Origin: Arthrobacter ramosus
Lineage (GTDB): Bacteria; Actinomycetota; Actinomycetes; Actinomycetales; Micrococcaceae
Reading direction: 5' to 3'
DNA: 64,000 bases
Assembly (NCBI RefSeq): GCF_039535095.1
Contig: NZ_BAAAWN010000001.1
Location: 2,480,001-2,544,000, forward strand
The position numbers and the translations under genes are program-made. Below are positions 47,744 to 57,005 of the stretch, piece by piece (position 1 is the first letter of the stretch; each line of letters begins with the position of its first letter). The notes under the pieces were generated by a model that saw only the letters and a program-made list of their open reading frames with translations, was not told the origin of the DNA and made no database searches.

Positions 47744-48208
47744 ATGAACCCTCAATCAGTGGACCCGGTTGAAAGACTCACTCCTGACGAATGCTTTGAG
47801 CTTCTGGGCCAATCGACAGTGGGCAGGCTGGCCGTGATCGTCGAGAGCCATCCGGACATCTTCCCCGTGAACTACGTCGTGGACCACGGCTCCATCGTCT
47901 TCCGGACCGGCATCGGCACGAAATTCTGGAGCACCATGCGGGACCCTTGCGCACTGGAAATCGATGGCTTCGATGCTGGCTCCGGGAAGGCCTGGAGCGT
48001 CGTCGTGCGCGGTTCGGCCCATCTGATTCTCGACCGGCAGGAAACGGCCGCCGCCGATGCCCTGCATCTGGACCCTTGGCAACCAGGCACCAAAAGCCAC
48101 TATCTGCGCCTGACCTGGGATGCTGTCACCGGACGCCGGTTCAAGACCACCCGGCCTGACATCTGGGCCACACCAGTGTGGGATGCCCGCTCTGAGCTGT
48201 TCCACTGA
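47744..48208 (+). CDS. PNPOx-like flavoprotein, copy 3
   Basis: A 154-residue split-barrel protein closely related to copy 2: LTPDECFELLGQSTVGRLAV, SHPDIFPVNYVVDHGSIVFRT, GIGTKFW, AWSVVVRGSAHL and TGRRFKTTRPDIW. ATG 47744 is preferred over GTG 47735, which lies in the -10 element. The message is probably leaderless. The shared DIFPxNYxVDHGxxVFRTGxGTK core suggests that copies 2 and 3 arose by duplication of gene and promoter together. The dehydrogenase gene starts 60 bases downstream and may share the transcript. Confidence 0.85.
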   Translation: MNPQSVDPVERLTPDECFELLGQSTVGRLAVIVESHPDIFPVNYVVDHGSIVFRTGIGTKFWSTMRDPCALEIDGFDAGSGKAWSVVVRGSAHLILDRQETAAADALHLDPWQPGTKSHYLRLTWDAVTGRRFKTTRPDIWATPVWDARSELFH

Positions 48209-48268
48209 CCCTGCAGTTGCTGGCCGGCACCCCCAAAGGTAGTGCTTACCCTATTGGACGGATCCACA

Positions 48269-49336
48269 ATGAAAGCGCTCGTCTATGCCGGCCCTGGAAA
48301 GATGTCTTGGACCGATGTTCCGGAACCTCGTATCCTCCACCCCACCGACGCCATCGTCCGCATCGATACCACCACGATCTGTGGAACCGATCTGCATATC
48401 CTCAAAGGTGACGTGCCGGCAGTCCAAGAGGGGCGGGTCCTAGGACACGAAGGTGTAGGCACCGTGACCGAAGTAGGTGCTTCCGTCACCGGGTTCACGA
48501 CCGGAGACCGAGTGGTCATCTCCTGCATCAAATCCTGCGGCCACTGCAGCAACTGCAAGAAGGGCCTCTACTCGCACTGCTCCGGAGAGGAAGGCCAGCC
48601 CGGAACAGGATGGATTTTCGGCCATCTCATCGACGGGACTCAGGCAGAATACGTGCGAGTACCGTATGCGGAGAACTCCCTCTATAAGCTGCCTGCCGGG
48701 GTCACCGACGACCAAGCCGTCATGCTCTCCGACATTCTGCCCACGGCATTCGAAATCGGGGTCCAGGCCGGGCGGATCAAGCCAGGTGACACTGTCGCCG
48801 TCGTCGGCGCCGGCCCCATCGGCCTGGCGGCAATGCTCACGTCAGGACTTCACGGTGCCGCGACGGTCATCGCGATCGACCCTGATGAGGGGCGCCTGGC
48901 CCGGGCCCGGGAATTCGGCGCAACAGAAGTCGTGAACCCGGACAATCCCGGGTGGATCGAGGACGTCATGGCCTTCACAGACGGGGCCGGCGTGGACGTT
49001 GCCATTGAAGCTGTGGGGATCCCGGACACCTTCGAAATGGCACTTGGCCTTGTGCGGCCGGGCGGAAACGTGGCCAACGTTGGGGTGCACGGCAGGCCTG
49101 TTGAGTTACGTCTGCAGGAACTCTGGATCCGCAACATTTCCATCAGCATGGGACTCGTCAACACCAACACCACCCCCATGCTTCTCCGGCTTGTGGCCCA
49201 GCACAAAATCCCTGCTGAGAAATTCGCGACCCACCACTTCCCGCTGGAGCAAATCCTGGATGCCTACGACACGTTCTCGAGGGCAAAGGAAACGCACGCC
49301 CTGAAGGTCATCCTCAGCCGGGGCTCTGACCACTAG
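48269..49336 (+). CDS. Zinc-dependent alcohol dehydrogenase
   Basis: A 355-residue medium-chain dehydrogenase. The catalytic zinc ligands appear in TTTICGTDLHILKGD and GHEGVGTVTEVG. Cysteines in the CIKSCGHCSNCKKGLYSHC region form the structural zinc site. The nucleotide fold is at VAVVGAGPIGLAA. It resembles secondary-alcohol and Clostridium-type enzymes. ATG 48269 begins the conserved MKALVYAGPGK; the frame from 48242 is longer without a site. In a hypoxia island it is a natural NADH sink reducing an aldehyde or ketone. Confidence 0.88.
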   Translation: MKALVYAGPGKMSWTDVPEPRILHPTDAIVRIDTTTICGTDLHILKGDVPAVQEGRVLGHEGVGTVTEVGASVTGFTTGDRVVISCIKSCGHCSNCKKGLYSHCSGEEGQPGTGWIFGHLIDGTQAEYVRVPYAENSLYKLPAGVTDDQAVMLSDILPTAFEIGVQAGRIKPGDTVAVVGAGPIGLAAMLTSGLHGAATVIAIDPDEGRLARAREFGATEVVNPDNPGWIEDVMAFTDGAGVDVAIEAVGIPDTFEMALGLVRPGGNVANVGVHGRPVELRLQELWIRNISISMGLVNTNTTPMLLRLVAQHKIPAEKFATHHFPLEQILDAYDTFSRAKETHALKVILSRGSDH

Positions 49337-49368
49337 GCGCCCGGAAGGAGCCATTGAAAGGTCAGAGA

Positions 49369-50247
49369 TCACGACGCATCCGGAGCCGGCGCTGGATTCA
49401 CCGGCGGGCGGGTTATCAACGTGGGGCACTGGACATTGAGCAAGACGTGCTGGGCCACCGAGCCGACAAGCACGCGGGCCCCGCCTCTTCCTTTGCACCC
49501 TATGACCAAGAGCCGCGCATGGGCGCTGGCGTCAAGGAGCGCTTCGTCCGGGGGATGCTGGTGGTCCAGGATCTCGTGCACGACCAGGCCCGGGTAGCGC
49601 CCGGACAGGCCCGCGACCGATGCGGACAGTAGCGTGCGCCCATCGAGCTCAGGCTCCGGAGGATCTCCGTGGACAGAGCTCCCGGGAGGAGAAGGAGGTC
49701 CGGCTTCGCCGCCGGCATGGACAAGCGTCAGACCCTGCCTCATCCGTTGTGCTTCGTTGGCGGCGCACTCGACGGCGAGATCGGAATCGCTTGAGCCATC
49801 GACGCCAACCACTACCCCTGTTGATTCCTGCGTTGAAGCGGCAGGGACGACCACGACCGCGCACTGACTGATGACGGCGATCTGAAAACTGACCGAGCCG
49901 AACCCTTCTCCGTGGCTGTCAGGTCGCCGGTCAGTTCCCACAACGACCATTTCAGTGTCCACGGAGAGCGTCCGCATGCTCTCCGCGGGTTCTCCGGAGC
50001 ACAGGGTCGTGACCACATCCAGGGAGGGAACCCGTACCGCGGCGCGGGACGCCTCGCTCTTCAGCAAGTCTTTGGCCTGCGCGATCGCGCTCTCGTGGAG
50101 GGCTTTCTCGGGGAACGCCCACAGCTCGGGAACCGCATGGACGAAGTTAAGCTGAAGGCCCAGATCGCGGGCGCGTTCCGCCGCCCAGTCCGCCGCAATA
50201 CCGGCCACCGCCGACCCATCCGTTCCAACAAGAATCTGTTTCTTCAC
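49369..50247 (-). CDS. Tandem-domain universal stress protein
   Basis: A 292-residue protein with two UspA domains. Domain 1 starts QILVGTDGSAVAGIAADWAAE and ends near VSQCAVVVVPA-like SQCAVVVVPA; domain 2 starts VVVGVDGSSDSDLAVECAA and carries the ATP-binding GCKGRGGARVLVGS. GTG 50247 gives the natural N-terminus, with GGAAGG upstream. It is divergent from ackA, and a DosR-like box in the gap reads best towards this gene. Tandem Usp proteins are classical members of the mycobacterial DosR regulon. Confidence 0.88.
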   Translation of the reverse strand: MKKQILVGTDGSAVAGIAADWAAERARDLGLQLNFVHAVPELWAFPEKALHESAIAQAKDLLKSEASRAAVRVPSLDVVTTLCSGEPAESMRTLSVDTEMVVVGTDRRPDSHGEGFGSVSFQIAVISQCAVVVVPAASTQESTGVVVGVDGSSDSDLAVECAANEAQRMRQGLTLVHAGGEAGPPSPPGSSVHGDPPEPELDGRTLLSASVAGLSGRYPGLVVHEILDHQHPPDEALLDASAHARLLVIGCKGRGGARVLVGSVAQHVLLNVQCPTLITRPPVNPAPAPDAS

Positions 50248-50318
50248 GAGCCCAGGCGCCTTCCAGCAAGCTGCAGTCATCTTCTTCCAGTGTCATTGGC
50301 CGCGCCGGTGACCCGCTA

Positions 50319-50333
50319 GGGCCGGAAGACCCT
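50319..50333. promoter_or_regulatory. DevR box shared by the tandem Usp gene and ackA
   Basis: Read on the minus strand, GGGTCTTCCGGCCCT matches GGGACTTNNGNCCCT at all but one position. Read on the plus strand it is followed after 23 nt by a TATGGT -10 element (50357-50362) for ackA. One box could therefore activate both divergent genes. Confidence 0.65.
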
Positions 50334-50422
50334 CCCGCCCGGCGCTTGTGCCGGGTTATGGTCCTCAAGGGGTGGCGCGTCTTGTGGCCCGGTGCTGCTT
50401 GTCTTCGCGAAAGGACATCGTC

Positions 50423-51595
50423 TTGCTGATCCTTGTATTGAATCCGGGTTCCTCATCCTTGAAATACCAGGTGCGGCGCATCGGAGCATCTGGAACGAGC
50501 CCGGCTCTCCTGCTTGATCGAGTGGTTGATGGGCCGCAGGAGGGCCCGCTGGGTTCTGGTTTCCTTGGTGCTGTGTTCGATGTGGTCGACGCGGCGATTG
50601 ATAACGAAACGGATGGAGGGCCCCTTGAGGCCATCGGTCACCGTGTGGTGCATGGTGGGGAACGCTTCGGTTCGCCCGTCTGCGTCACCCGGGACGTTAT
50701 GGGGGCAATAGAGGAACTTGGCGAGTTGGCGCCGCTCCATAACGCGGCAAGTGTGGCGTGCATGCGGGCAGCGGCCGACCGCTGGCCTGACACTCCGCAG
50801 GTCGCCGTTTTCGACACGGCATTCCACCACACGATGCCTGAGTTTGCATCCCGCTACGCCGTTCCGGAGGACCTTTATACGAGACACGGGATCCGGCGCT
50901 ACGGTTTCCACGGGATCTCCGTCGAGATGGCGTGCCGCGACACGGCGGCGTTCCTCGGCGTCCCGGTAAGTTCACTGAACGCCGTTGTCGCGCACCTTGG
51001 CAATGGCGCCTCTGTGACCGCTATCAAGAACGGCTGCAGCGCCGATACGTCCATGGGTATGACACCGCTGGAGGGACTGGTCATGGGTACCCGTTCCGGC
51101 GATCTTGATCCGTCTGTTGTCACTCTCTTGCAGCGCCGCGGCCTTGGACCGGACGAGATCGATGAGCTCCTCAACCATCGGGCAGGGCTGCTGGGCGTGG
51201 CCGGTTCATCCGACATGCGCACGGTCCAGGACGCTGTGCGACACGGGGACCCCCGGGCCATCCTCGCCTCCGACATGGCCGCCTACCGGCTGGCCAAATA
51301 CATCGCCGCCTACAACATGGCTGTCGGCGGGGCCGGGGCACTGGTCTTCACCGGCGGCATCGGTGAGCATTCCGTCCAGTTCAGGTCGCGGGTGCTGTCG
51401 CTGGTCGGGCCTCTCGGTCTCTACGTCGACGAGGACAGGAACCAGTCACGGGACACACGCATCCGCACCATCAGTACCGACGGATCAAGGTTTCCTGTCC
51501 TGGTCGTCCCGAGCGACGAGGAACGCGCCATCGCGGAGGCAACGGCCGCCGTCGTACTTTCGGATGATCCACCGATTCGAAGCATCAACGAATAG
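50423..51595 (+). CDS. ackA: Acetate kinase
   Basis: A 390-residue enzyme converting acetyl phosphate and ADP to acetate and ATP. Family motifs are LVLNPGSSSLKYQV, GHRVVHGGERF, RYGFHGISVEMA, VVAHLGNGASVTAI and LVFTGGIGEHS. TTG 50423 with AAAGGA upstream gives the standard N-terminus; the frame from 50348 is atypical. Together with phosphoketolase at 54603 it forms a short route from pentose or fructose phosphate to acetate with ATP gain and no need for oxygen. Confidence 0.93.
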   Translation: MLILVLNPGSSSLKYQVRRIGASGTSPALLLDRVVDGPQEGPLGSGFLGAVFDVVDAAIDNETDGGPLEAIGHRVVHGGERFGSPVCVTRDVMGAIEELGELAPLHNAASVACMRAAADRWPDTPQVAVFDTAFHHTMPEFASRYAVPEDLYTRHGIRRYGFHGISVEMACRDTAAFLGVPVSSLNAVVAHLGNGASVTAIKNGCSADTSMGMTPLEGLVMGTRSGDLDPSVVTLLQRRGLGPDEIDELLNHRAGLLGVAGSSDMRTVQDAVRHGDPRAILASDMAAYRLAKYIAAYNMAVGGAGALVFTGGIGEHSVQFRSRVLSLVGPLGLYVDEDRNQSRDTRIRTISTDGSRFPVLVVPSDEERAIAEATAAVVLSDDPPIRSINE

Positions 51596-51622
51596 AAACG
51601 GATTCCGCCGGAGACGGACGGT

Positions 51623-54325
51623 TCAGCTGGAATCGGGAAGCAGACCCTTAAGCCGCCGAGGCAATGGAGGCCCTGGCACAACCGCGGCAACGGGTGCGCT
51701 GAAGCGGGCGGCGCGGCGGGAGATGTGGTGGGTTTCCGGCCGACGGCGGACGGGCGTCGGCACGCCCGGCAACTGCTGCGCGGCCCGGGCGAAGAACCAC
51801 TGCTTGGCGAATTCCACCATGACCATGTAGATAACGATCATTCCCAGTACCGCCAGGAAGAACGGCACCGGCAACGGGTCGAAGCCGAGCACGCCTGCCA
51901 GCGGTGACAACGGCAGGAAGATCCCCGCGGCCACCACTGCCAGGGATGCACTCAACAGACCAAGCGAGGGACGGCTGCGCAGGAACGGAACTCTCCGGGT
52001 CCGGATGGCGAAAATGATGAGGGTCTGCGTGGCGATGGATTCGATGAACCAGCCCGCCCGGAACTCCCCCGGGACGGCGTTGAAGACGAACAGCATGAGG
52101 GCGAAGGTCGCAAAGTCGAAGATTGAGCTGATCGGCCCGAAGAGGAACATGAAGCGCCGGATGAACGCGATGTTCCAGTGCGACGGTGCCAGGAGCTGTT
52201 CCTTGTCCACGCGGTCGCCCGGGATGGCCAGCTGGCCGCTGTCGTAGAGCAGGTTGTTGAGCAGGATCTGCCCCGGCAGCATGGGCAGGAAACTCAGCAC
52301 CACCGACGCCGTGGCCGCGCTGAACATGTTGCCGAAGTTGCTGGACGTTCCCATCAGCACGTACTTGATGGTGTTCGCGAAGATCCTCCGGCCCTCCATC
52401 ACGCCTTCGGCCAGGACGCCAAGGTCTTTTTCCAAAAGCACTATGTCGGCGGCGTCCTTGGCGACGTCGGTGGCGCTGTCCACGGAGATCCCGATGTCCG
52501 CGCGGTGCAGGGCCAAGGCGTCGTTGACGCCGTCGCCCATGAATCCCACCGCTCCGCCGCTTTGCCGCAGCAAGGTGATGATCCGGGCTTTCTGCTCGGG
52601 CGAGACACGGGCAAAGATCGTGGCTTCCCGGGCGGTGGCGGCCAGCTCGGTATCGGACATGGCGTCCACGTCCGCGCCGGTGAGGGTTCCGCCGGAGACC
52701 ACGCCGAGCTCGGAGCATACTTTTTCGGCGACTTTGGCGTTGTCGCCGGTGGCGATTTTCACGGAGATGCCCAGCGTGGCCAGTTGGTCGAGGGACGCTT
52801 TCGCGTTTGCCTTGGGCCGGTCGAGGAAAACGAGGAAGCCAGCCAGGTCGAGGTCCTTTTCGTCATCGGGTGTGATGCGACTCAGCCCCGACGCTCGGCG
52901 GGTGGCGACCGCGACGACGCGGGATCCGGCGTCGAACTGTTCGTCCAGCATGGCTTGCACGTTGGCCGACGTCGGTCCGCAGTGGGCGAGGACGTCCTCG
53001 GGGGCGCCCTTGGTGACCAGGCGCGCCGGGGCGCCGGCTTCCCGCACCAACACGCTGGTGCGCCGGCGCTGGTGGTCGAAGTCGATCAGGTCGAGGCGCT
53101 CAAAGCGGGCGGGATCAAAGGCCGCCGCCCCAGCGCTTTCCCAGAGGGCGGCGTCCAGCGGGTTCTGCCCGGCCGTGGAGAGTTTGGCCTCAGAGTAGTC
53201 GGTTTCGGTGGCCAGCAAACCCAAGGTGAGGAGTCCGGCGTCGGACACATCCGGGGAGGCGGGCAGCGCGCCGGTGAAACTGATCCGCCCCTCGGTGAGC
53301 GTGCCGGTTTTGTCGGTGACCAGGATGTCCATGTCGCCCAGGTCCTCGATGCAGACCAGCCGCTTGACCAGGACTTTCCGCTTGGCCAGCTGGCGCGTGC
53401 CGGTAGCGAGGCTCGTGCTCACGACGGCGGGCAGCAGCTGGGGCGTGATGCCGACGGCGATTGCCAGGGAGAACAGCAGCGACTCGATCAGCGGGCGGTG
53501 CAGCAGCAGGTTCGCGATGAAGATCAGCGTGGTGAGCCCGATAGCCACCTGCAAAAGCAGGAACGAGAACCGCTTCAGGCCAAGCTGGAATTCGGTCTGG
53601 GGCTGCCGTTCTCCCAGGCCCAGCGCGATACGGCCGAATTCGGCGCGGCCGCCGGTGGCCACCACCACGCCGGTGCAGCCGCCGGACTGGATGACGGTTC
53701 CCATGAAGACGCAGGACGCGAGGTCGCCCAGCGCCGACCCGGGCGCCACCGGCGCCGGATCCTTGCCGGCTGGCAGGGACTCCCCCGTCAGGATGCTTTC
53801 GTCACAGAGGAGGTTCTTGGTGCTCAGGAGGCGGATGTCGGCGGGGATGATGGCGCCAAGACTCAAATGTACGACGTCGCCCGGCACCAGAGCGGTGACG
53901 TCCACGTCCTGCGTGGTTCCGTCGCGGAGCACGACGGCGCGGTGGGTCACCCGGGAATGCAAGGCTTCGGAGGCCCGTTCGGCGCGGAATTCATTGGTGA
54001 AGCCCAAGCCCACACTGACCAGCAGGATCACGCCGATCACGATCGAATTCGTGGCGTCGCCCAGGAAGAGGGACAGCCCGGCCGTGATGATCAGCAGGAT
54101 GAGGATGGGGCTGGCGAATTGCCGGCCCAACACCGCCCACCCGTTGGCCCGGTGCGTGCGCACCGCGTTCGGGCCGAGTTCTGCAAGGCGTTCCGAGGCC
54201 TCTTTGGTGGTCAACCCTGCCAGGCTGGAGCGCAGGTGATCCAGCACTTGGTCCGGCTGAAGGCACGCGGCGTCGGTGATCGGCAGCTGTTGGGAGTGCC
54301 GCTCCTGGACGTTGAGATCTGACAT
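51623..54325 (-). CDS. mgtA: Magnesium-translocating P-type ATPase (MgtA type)
   Basis: A 900-residue P3B-type ATPase. The cytoplasmic start (DQVLDHLRSSLAGLTTKEASERL) leads into helices 1-2, the actuator loop with DESILTGES, the phosphorylation site VTDKTGTLTEGRISF, the nucleotide domain and the hinge GDGVNDALALHRADIGISVDSATDVAKDAADIVLLEKDL, a pattern specific to MgtA/MgtB. ATG 54325 (MSDLNVQ) was taken; ATG 54346 is also possible. It imports Mg2+. It is divergent from phosphoketolase with a DevR-like palindrome between, so uptake may be hypoxia linked. Confidence 0.87.
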   Translation of the reverse strand: MSDLNVQERHSQQLPITDAACLQPDQVLDHLRSSLAGLTTKEASERLAELGPNAVRTHRANGWAVLGRQFASPILILLIITAGLSLFLGDATNSIVIGVILLVSVGLGFTNEFRAERASEALHSRVTHRAVVLRDGTTQDVDVTALVPGDVVHLSLGAIIPADIRLLSTKNLLCDESILTGESLPAGKDPAPVAPGSALGDLASCVFMGTVIQSGGCTGVVVATGGRAEFGRIALGLGERQPQTEFQLGLKRFSFLLLQVAIGLTTLIFIANLLLHRPLIESLLFSLAIAVGITPQLLPAVVSTSLATGTRQLAKRKVLVKRLVCIEDLGDMDILVTDKTGTLTEGRISFTGALPASPDVSDAGLLTLGLLATETDYSEAKLSTAGQNPLDAALWESAGAAAFDPARFERLDLIDFDHQRRRTSVLVREAGAPARLVTKGAPEDVLAHCGPTSANVQAMLDEQFDAGSRVVAVATRRASGLSRITPDDEKDLDLAGFLVFLDRPKANAKASLDQLATLGISVKIATGDNAKVAEKVCSELGVVSGGTLTGADVDAMSDTELAATAREATIFARVSPEQKARIITLLRQSGGAVGFMGDGVNDALALHRADIGISVDSATDVAKDAADIVLLEKDLGVLAEGVMEGRRIFANTIKYVLMGTSSNFGNMFSAATASVVLSFLPMLPGQILLNNLLYDSGQLAIPGDRVDKEQLLAPSHWNIAFIRRFMFLFGPISSIFDFATFALMLFVFNAVPGEFRAGWFIESIATQTLIIFAIRTRRVPFLRSRPSLGLLSASLAVVAAGIFLPLSPLAGVLGFDPLPVPFFLAVLGMIVIYMVMVEFAKQWFFARAAQQLPGVPTPVRRRPETHHISRRAARFSAPVAAVVPGPPLPRRLKGLLPDSS

Positions 54326-54472
54326 GCCGTATCCGTTCGAATGCATCGTCTGAGGGAGTCGCCCTTGGGATAAGGGTACGGCTTGGGGAGAGGTGGTTGA
54401 CGAACCAGTGCCCGGCGAGGACAACCACACTTCAGGTGGAGTTATGAGTGACGTGCCGCTGCGGCGCAGCCT

Positions 54473-54489
54473 AGGGCCCTATGGCCCTA
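54473..54489. promoter_or_regulatory. Palindromic DevR-like box between mgtA and phosphoketolase
   Basis: TAGGGCC-CTAT-GGCCCTA is a perfect 7-bp inverted repeat with a 4-base spacer, the most symmetrical box in the island. At the 22-nt distance seen elsewhere lies CACCGT (54511-54516), which matches TAGCGT at four of six positions. Confidence 0.6.
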
Positions 54490-54514
54490 ACCGCCCCGCC
54501 GTGTATCTGACACC

Positions 54515-54540
54515 GTGAAGACCAGCACTGTGAAGACCAG
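54515..54540 (+). repeat. 11-bp direct repeat in the phosphoketolase leader
   Basis: GTGAAGACCAG occurs at 54515-54525 and 54530-54540, 15 bases apart, between the box and the phosphoketolase start. It may be a slippage duplication or a binding element. Confidence 0.6.
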
Positions 54541-54602
54541 ACTGTCCAGGCGCCAGAAACGCGTGCATTCGGCACGCCGTCGACCCCGGAAGAGGCAACC
54601 AC

Positions 54603-57005
54603 ATGGAAACAACAACCGTCATCCCCGAGGCTGGGGGCGAGGACTTTGAGCTGCTGGACCGGTATTGGTCCGCGGCCAACTACCTCACAGTGGCCCAGAT
54701 CTACCTCCAGGAAAATCCCCTGCTGCGGGAACCGTTGCTGCCCAGCCACATCAAACCGCGCCTTCTGGGGCATTGGGGAACCAGCCCTGGATTGTCACTT
54801 GTATATGCCCACTTGAACCGGCTGATCAGACGGACCTCAGCGGAGGTCCTGTTCGTTGCGGGTCCGGGCCACGGTGGGCCCGCCGTCGTCGCCAATGTCT
54901 ACCTTGAGGGCACCTACTCGGAGATCTATCCGAAGGTGGAGATGGATGTCCCCGGGCTCCTGCGGCTTGTCCGGCAGTTTTCCACACCGGGCGGGGTATC
55001 GAGCCACGTCGGCCCTGCTACTCCTGGGTCAATCCACGAAGGAGGCGAGCTTGGCTACTCCTTGATGCACGCCACGGGCGCCGCCATGGACAACCCCGGG
55101 CTGATTGTGGCCTGCGTTATCGGCGACGGCGAAGCCGAGACCGGCCCGTTGGAAGGATCATGGAAGGCGCCATCCTTTCTCAACCCGGCCAGGGACGGTG
55201 CCGTGTTGCCGATATTGCATCTGAACGGGCACAAGATCTCCGGCCCCACCGTTCTAGGCCGCAGATCCGACGAGGACGTGGAGTTGCTGCTCAGGGCCCA
55301 TGGCTGGGATCCGGTGACCGTCTCCGGCGATGATCCCCAGCTTGTCCACCACGCCCTCGCCGCAGCGATGGACGCGGCGTATGCGAGCATCCGCGAACTA
55401 CAATCACAGGCGCTCACCCATGGTGTACACGGCCCGGTGCGGTGGCCTGCCATCATCTTGCGAACACCCAAAGGGTGGACCGGGCCGGCCATGGTCGACG
55501 GGCTCCCCGTCGAAGGAACCTTCCGTTCCCACCAAGTACCCCTGGCAGGGGTCCGCGAGAACCCCGGACACATGGCCCAGCTGGAGGCCTGGATGCGCTC
55601 CTACCGGCCGGAAACCCTCTTCGACAGCGCGGGCCGGCTCGTCCCCGAACTGGCCGCGCTTGCCCCGGAAGGCAGTCTTCGCATGAGCGCCGTACGCGCG
55701 GGCCGGGGCGGTGCCGGCACAGCCCTGGAAATCCCCGACTTGGGACGGTACGCGCTGCCGCCGGCGCCCCGGGGATCGGTCATCCATGAGACCACAAGGC
55801 CCTTGGGTGAACTGCTCCGGGACATCTACATCGCTACGGCCAACGATCCCCGGTTCCGGCTCTTCTGCCCCGACGAAACCAACAGCAACCGGCTCGGCGC
55901 TGTCTTCCAGGCCACCGACCGCTGCCTTCTGGAGCCCGCCAGGGACGGCGATCATGCCCTCCCCGAAGACCACGTCTCAGCGGAAGGCAGGGTCATGGAA
56001 GTCCTCTCCGAACATTTGTGTCAAGGCTGGTTGGAGGGATACCTGCTCACCGGGCGCCATGGCCTCTTCGCCAGCTATGAGGCCTTCGCGATGGTCAGCG
56101 CGTCGATGACCATCCAACACGCCAAATGGCTCCAGCACGCGCGGGAACTTGAATGGCGCGCACCGGTGCCGAGCCTGAACATCCTGTTGACCTCCACCTG
56201 CTGGCGCAACGACCACAACGGATTCAGCCACCAGGGGCCCGGATTGATCGACACTGTGCTGTCCCTGTCAGGGACGGTCACCCGCGTCTATCTGCCGCCG
56301 GACGCGAACACGCTTCTCGTCACCGCCGAACACATCCTGCGCAGCAGGGACTACGTGAACCTGGTGGTCGTCGACAAGCAGCCCCACCCGCAGTACTTGA
56401 CGCTCGAGGAGGCCAGGGAGCATGCCGCGGCGGGCGCGTCCATCTGGTCCTGGGCGGGCAACGAGGAGCCTGGTGCTGCAGGTGCCGGGCCCGACGTCGT
56501 CATGGCCTGTGCCGGAGACATCCCCACCCAAGAAACGCTGGCCGCCGCCTGGCTGCTGCAAAAGCATCTCCCTGAACTTACGGTCCGCGTCGTCAACGTC
56601 ATGGATGCCATGGTCCTTCCGCCCCGCGACATCCACCCCCACGGCATGTCCCCGGAGAAATTCGTGGAACTCTTTACCGCTGACGGAGAAGTCATCATGG
56701 CCTGGCACGGCTACGCACGGGCCCTCCACCAGCTCTTGCACGGAAGGCCACAGCCGGAGCGGTTCCACGTCCGCGGCTATAACGAACAAGGAACCACCAC
56801 CACACCCTTTGACATGGTGGTCCTCAACAAGATGAGCCGCTACCACTTGCTCCTCGAAGCACTGCGTCGCGTCCACCGCCAGGTCCCCGGCGCGGATGAA
56901 CTGGCCGGCTTTTGCCGCAGTCAGCTCGACGCACACACGCTGTACATCCGCGAACACTTCGAGGACCTCCCGGAGATCCGCGACTGGGTCTGGACACCCA
57001 TGTGA
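54603..57005 (+). CDS. xfp: Phosphoketolase (xylulose-5-phosphate/fructose-6-phosphate)
   Basis: An 800-residue thiamine-diphosphate enzyme that splits xylulose 5-phosphate or fructose 6-phosphate with phosphate to acetyl phosphate plus glyceraldehyde 3-phosphate or erythrose 4-phosphate. Family blocks include YWSAANYLTVAQIYLQ, GPGHGGPA, the cofactor site GDGEAETGPLEGSWK, EDHVSAEGRVMEVLSEHLCQ-like and TSTCWRNDHNGFSHQGPG. Length is standard. AGAGGCAACC precedes the ATG. It works with ackA upstream. Its stop overlaps the GTG of the next ATPase gene by 4 nt, so the two are co-expressed. Confidence 0.93.
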   Translation: METTTVIPEAGGEDFELLDRYWSAANYLTVAQIYLQENPLLREPLLPSHIKPRLLGHWGTSPGLSLVYAHLNRLIRRTSAEVLFVAGPGHGGPAVVANVYLEGTYSEIYPKVEMDVPGLLRLVRQFSTPGGVSSHVGPATPGSIHEGGELGYSLMHATGAAMDNPGLIVACVIGDGEAETGPLEGSWKAPSFLNPARDGAVLPILHLNGHKISGPTVLGRRSDEDVELLLRAHGWDPVTVSGDDPQLVHHALAAAMDAAYASIRELQSQALTHGVHGPVRWPAIILRTPKGWTGPAMVDGLPVEGTFRSHQVPLAGVRENPGHMAQLEAWMRSYRPETLFDSAGRLVPELAALAPEGSLRMSAVRAGRGGAGTALEIPDLGRYALPPAPRGSVIHETTRPLGELLRDIYIATANDPRFRLFCPDETNSNRLGAVFQATDRCLLEPARDGDHALPEDHVSAEGRVMEVLSEHLCQGWLEGYLLTGRHGLFASYEAFAMVSASMTIQHAKWLQHARELEWRAPVPSLNILLTSTCWRNDHNGFSHQGPGLIDTVLSLSGTVTRVYLPPDANTLLVTAEHILRSRDYVNLVVVDKQPHPQYLTLEEAREHAAAGASIWSWAGNEEPGAAGAGPDVVMACAGDIPTQETLAAAWLLQKHLPELTVRVVNVMDAMVLPPRDIHPHGMSPEKFVELFTADGEVIMAWHGYARALHQLLHGRPQPERFHVRGYNEQGTTTTPFDMVVLNKMSRYHLLLEALRRVHRQVPGADELAGFCRSQLDAHTLYIREHFEDLPEIRDWVWTPM

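Noticed and set aside
48209..48268. A DevR box in front of the alcohol dehydrogenase
   Set aside because: A TACCCT -10-like element exists, but no box is found at the 22-nt distance; the gene is more likely read from the PNPOx-like gene upstream.
52178..54322. A 714-codon frame antisense to the MgtA-type ATPase
   Set aside because: Same cause: strong third-position GC in the real gene leaves the opposite strand open. No domain or start site supports it.
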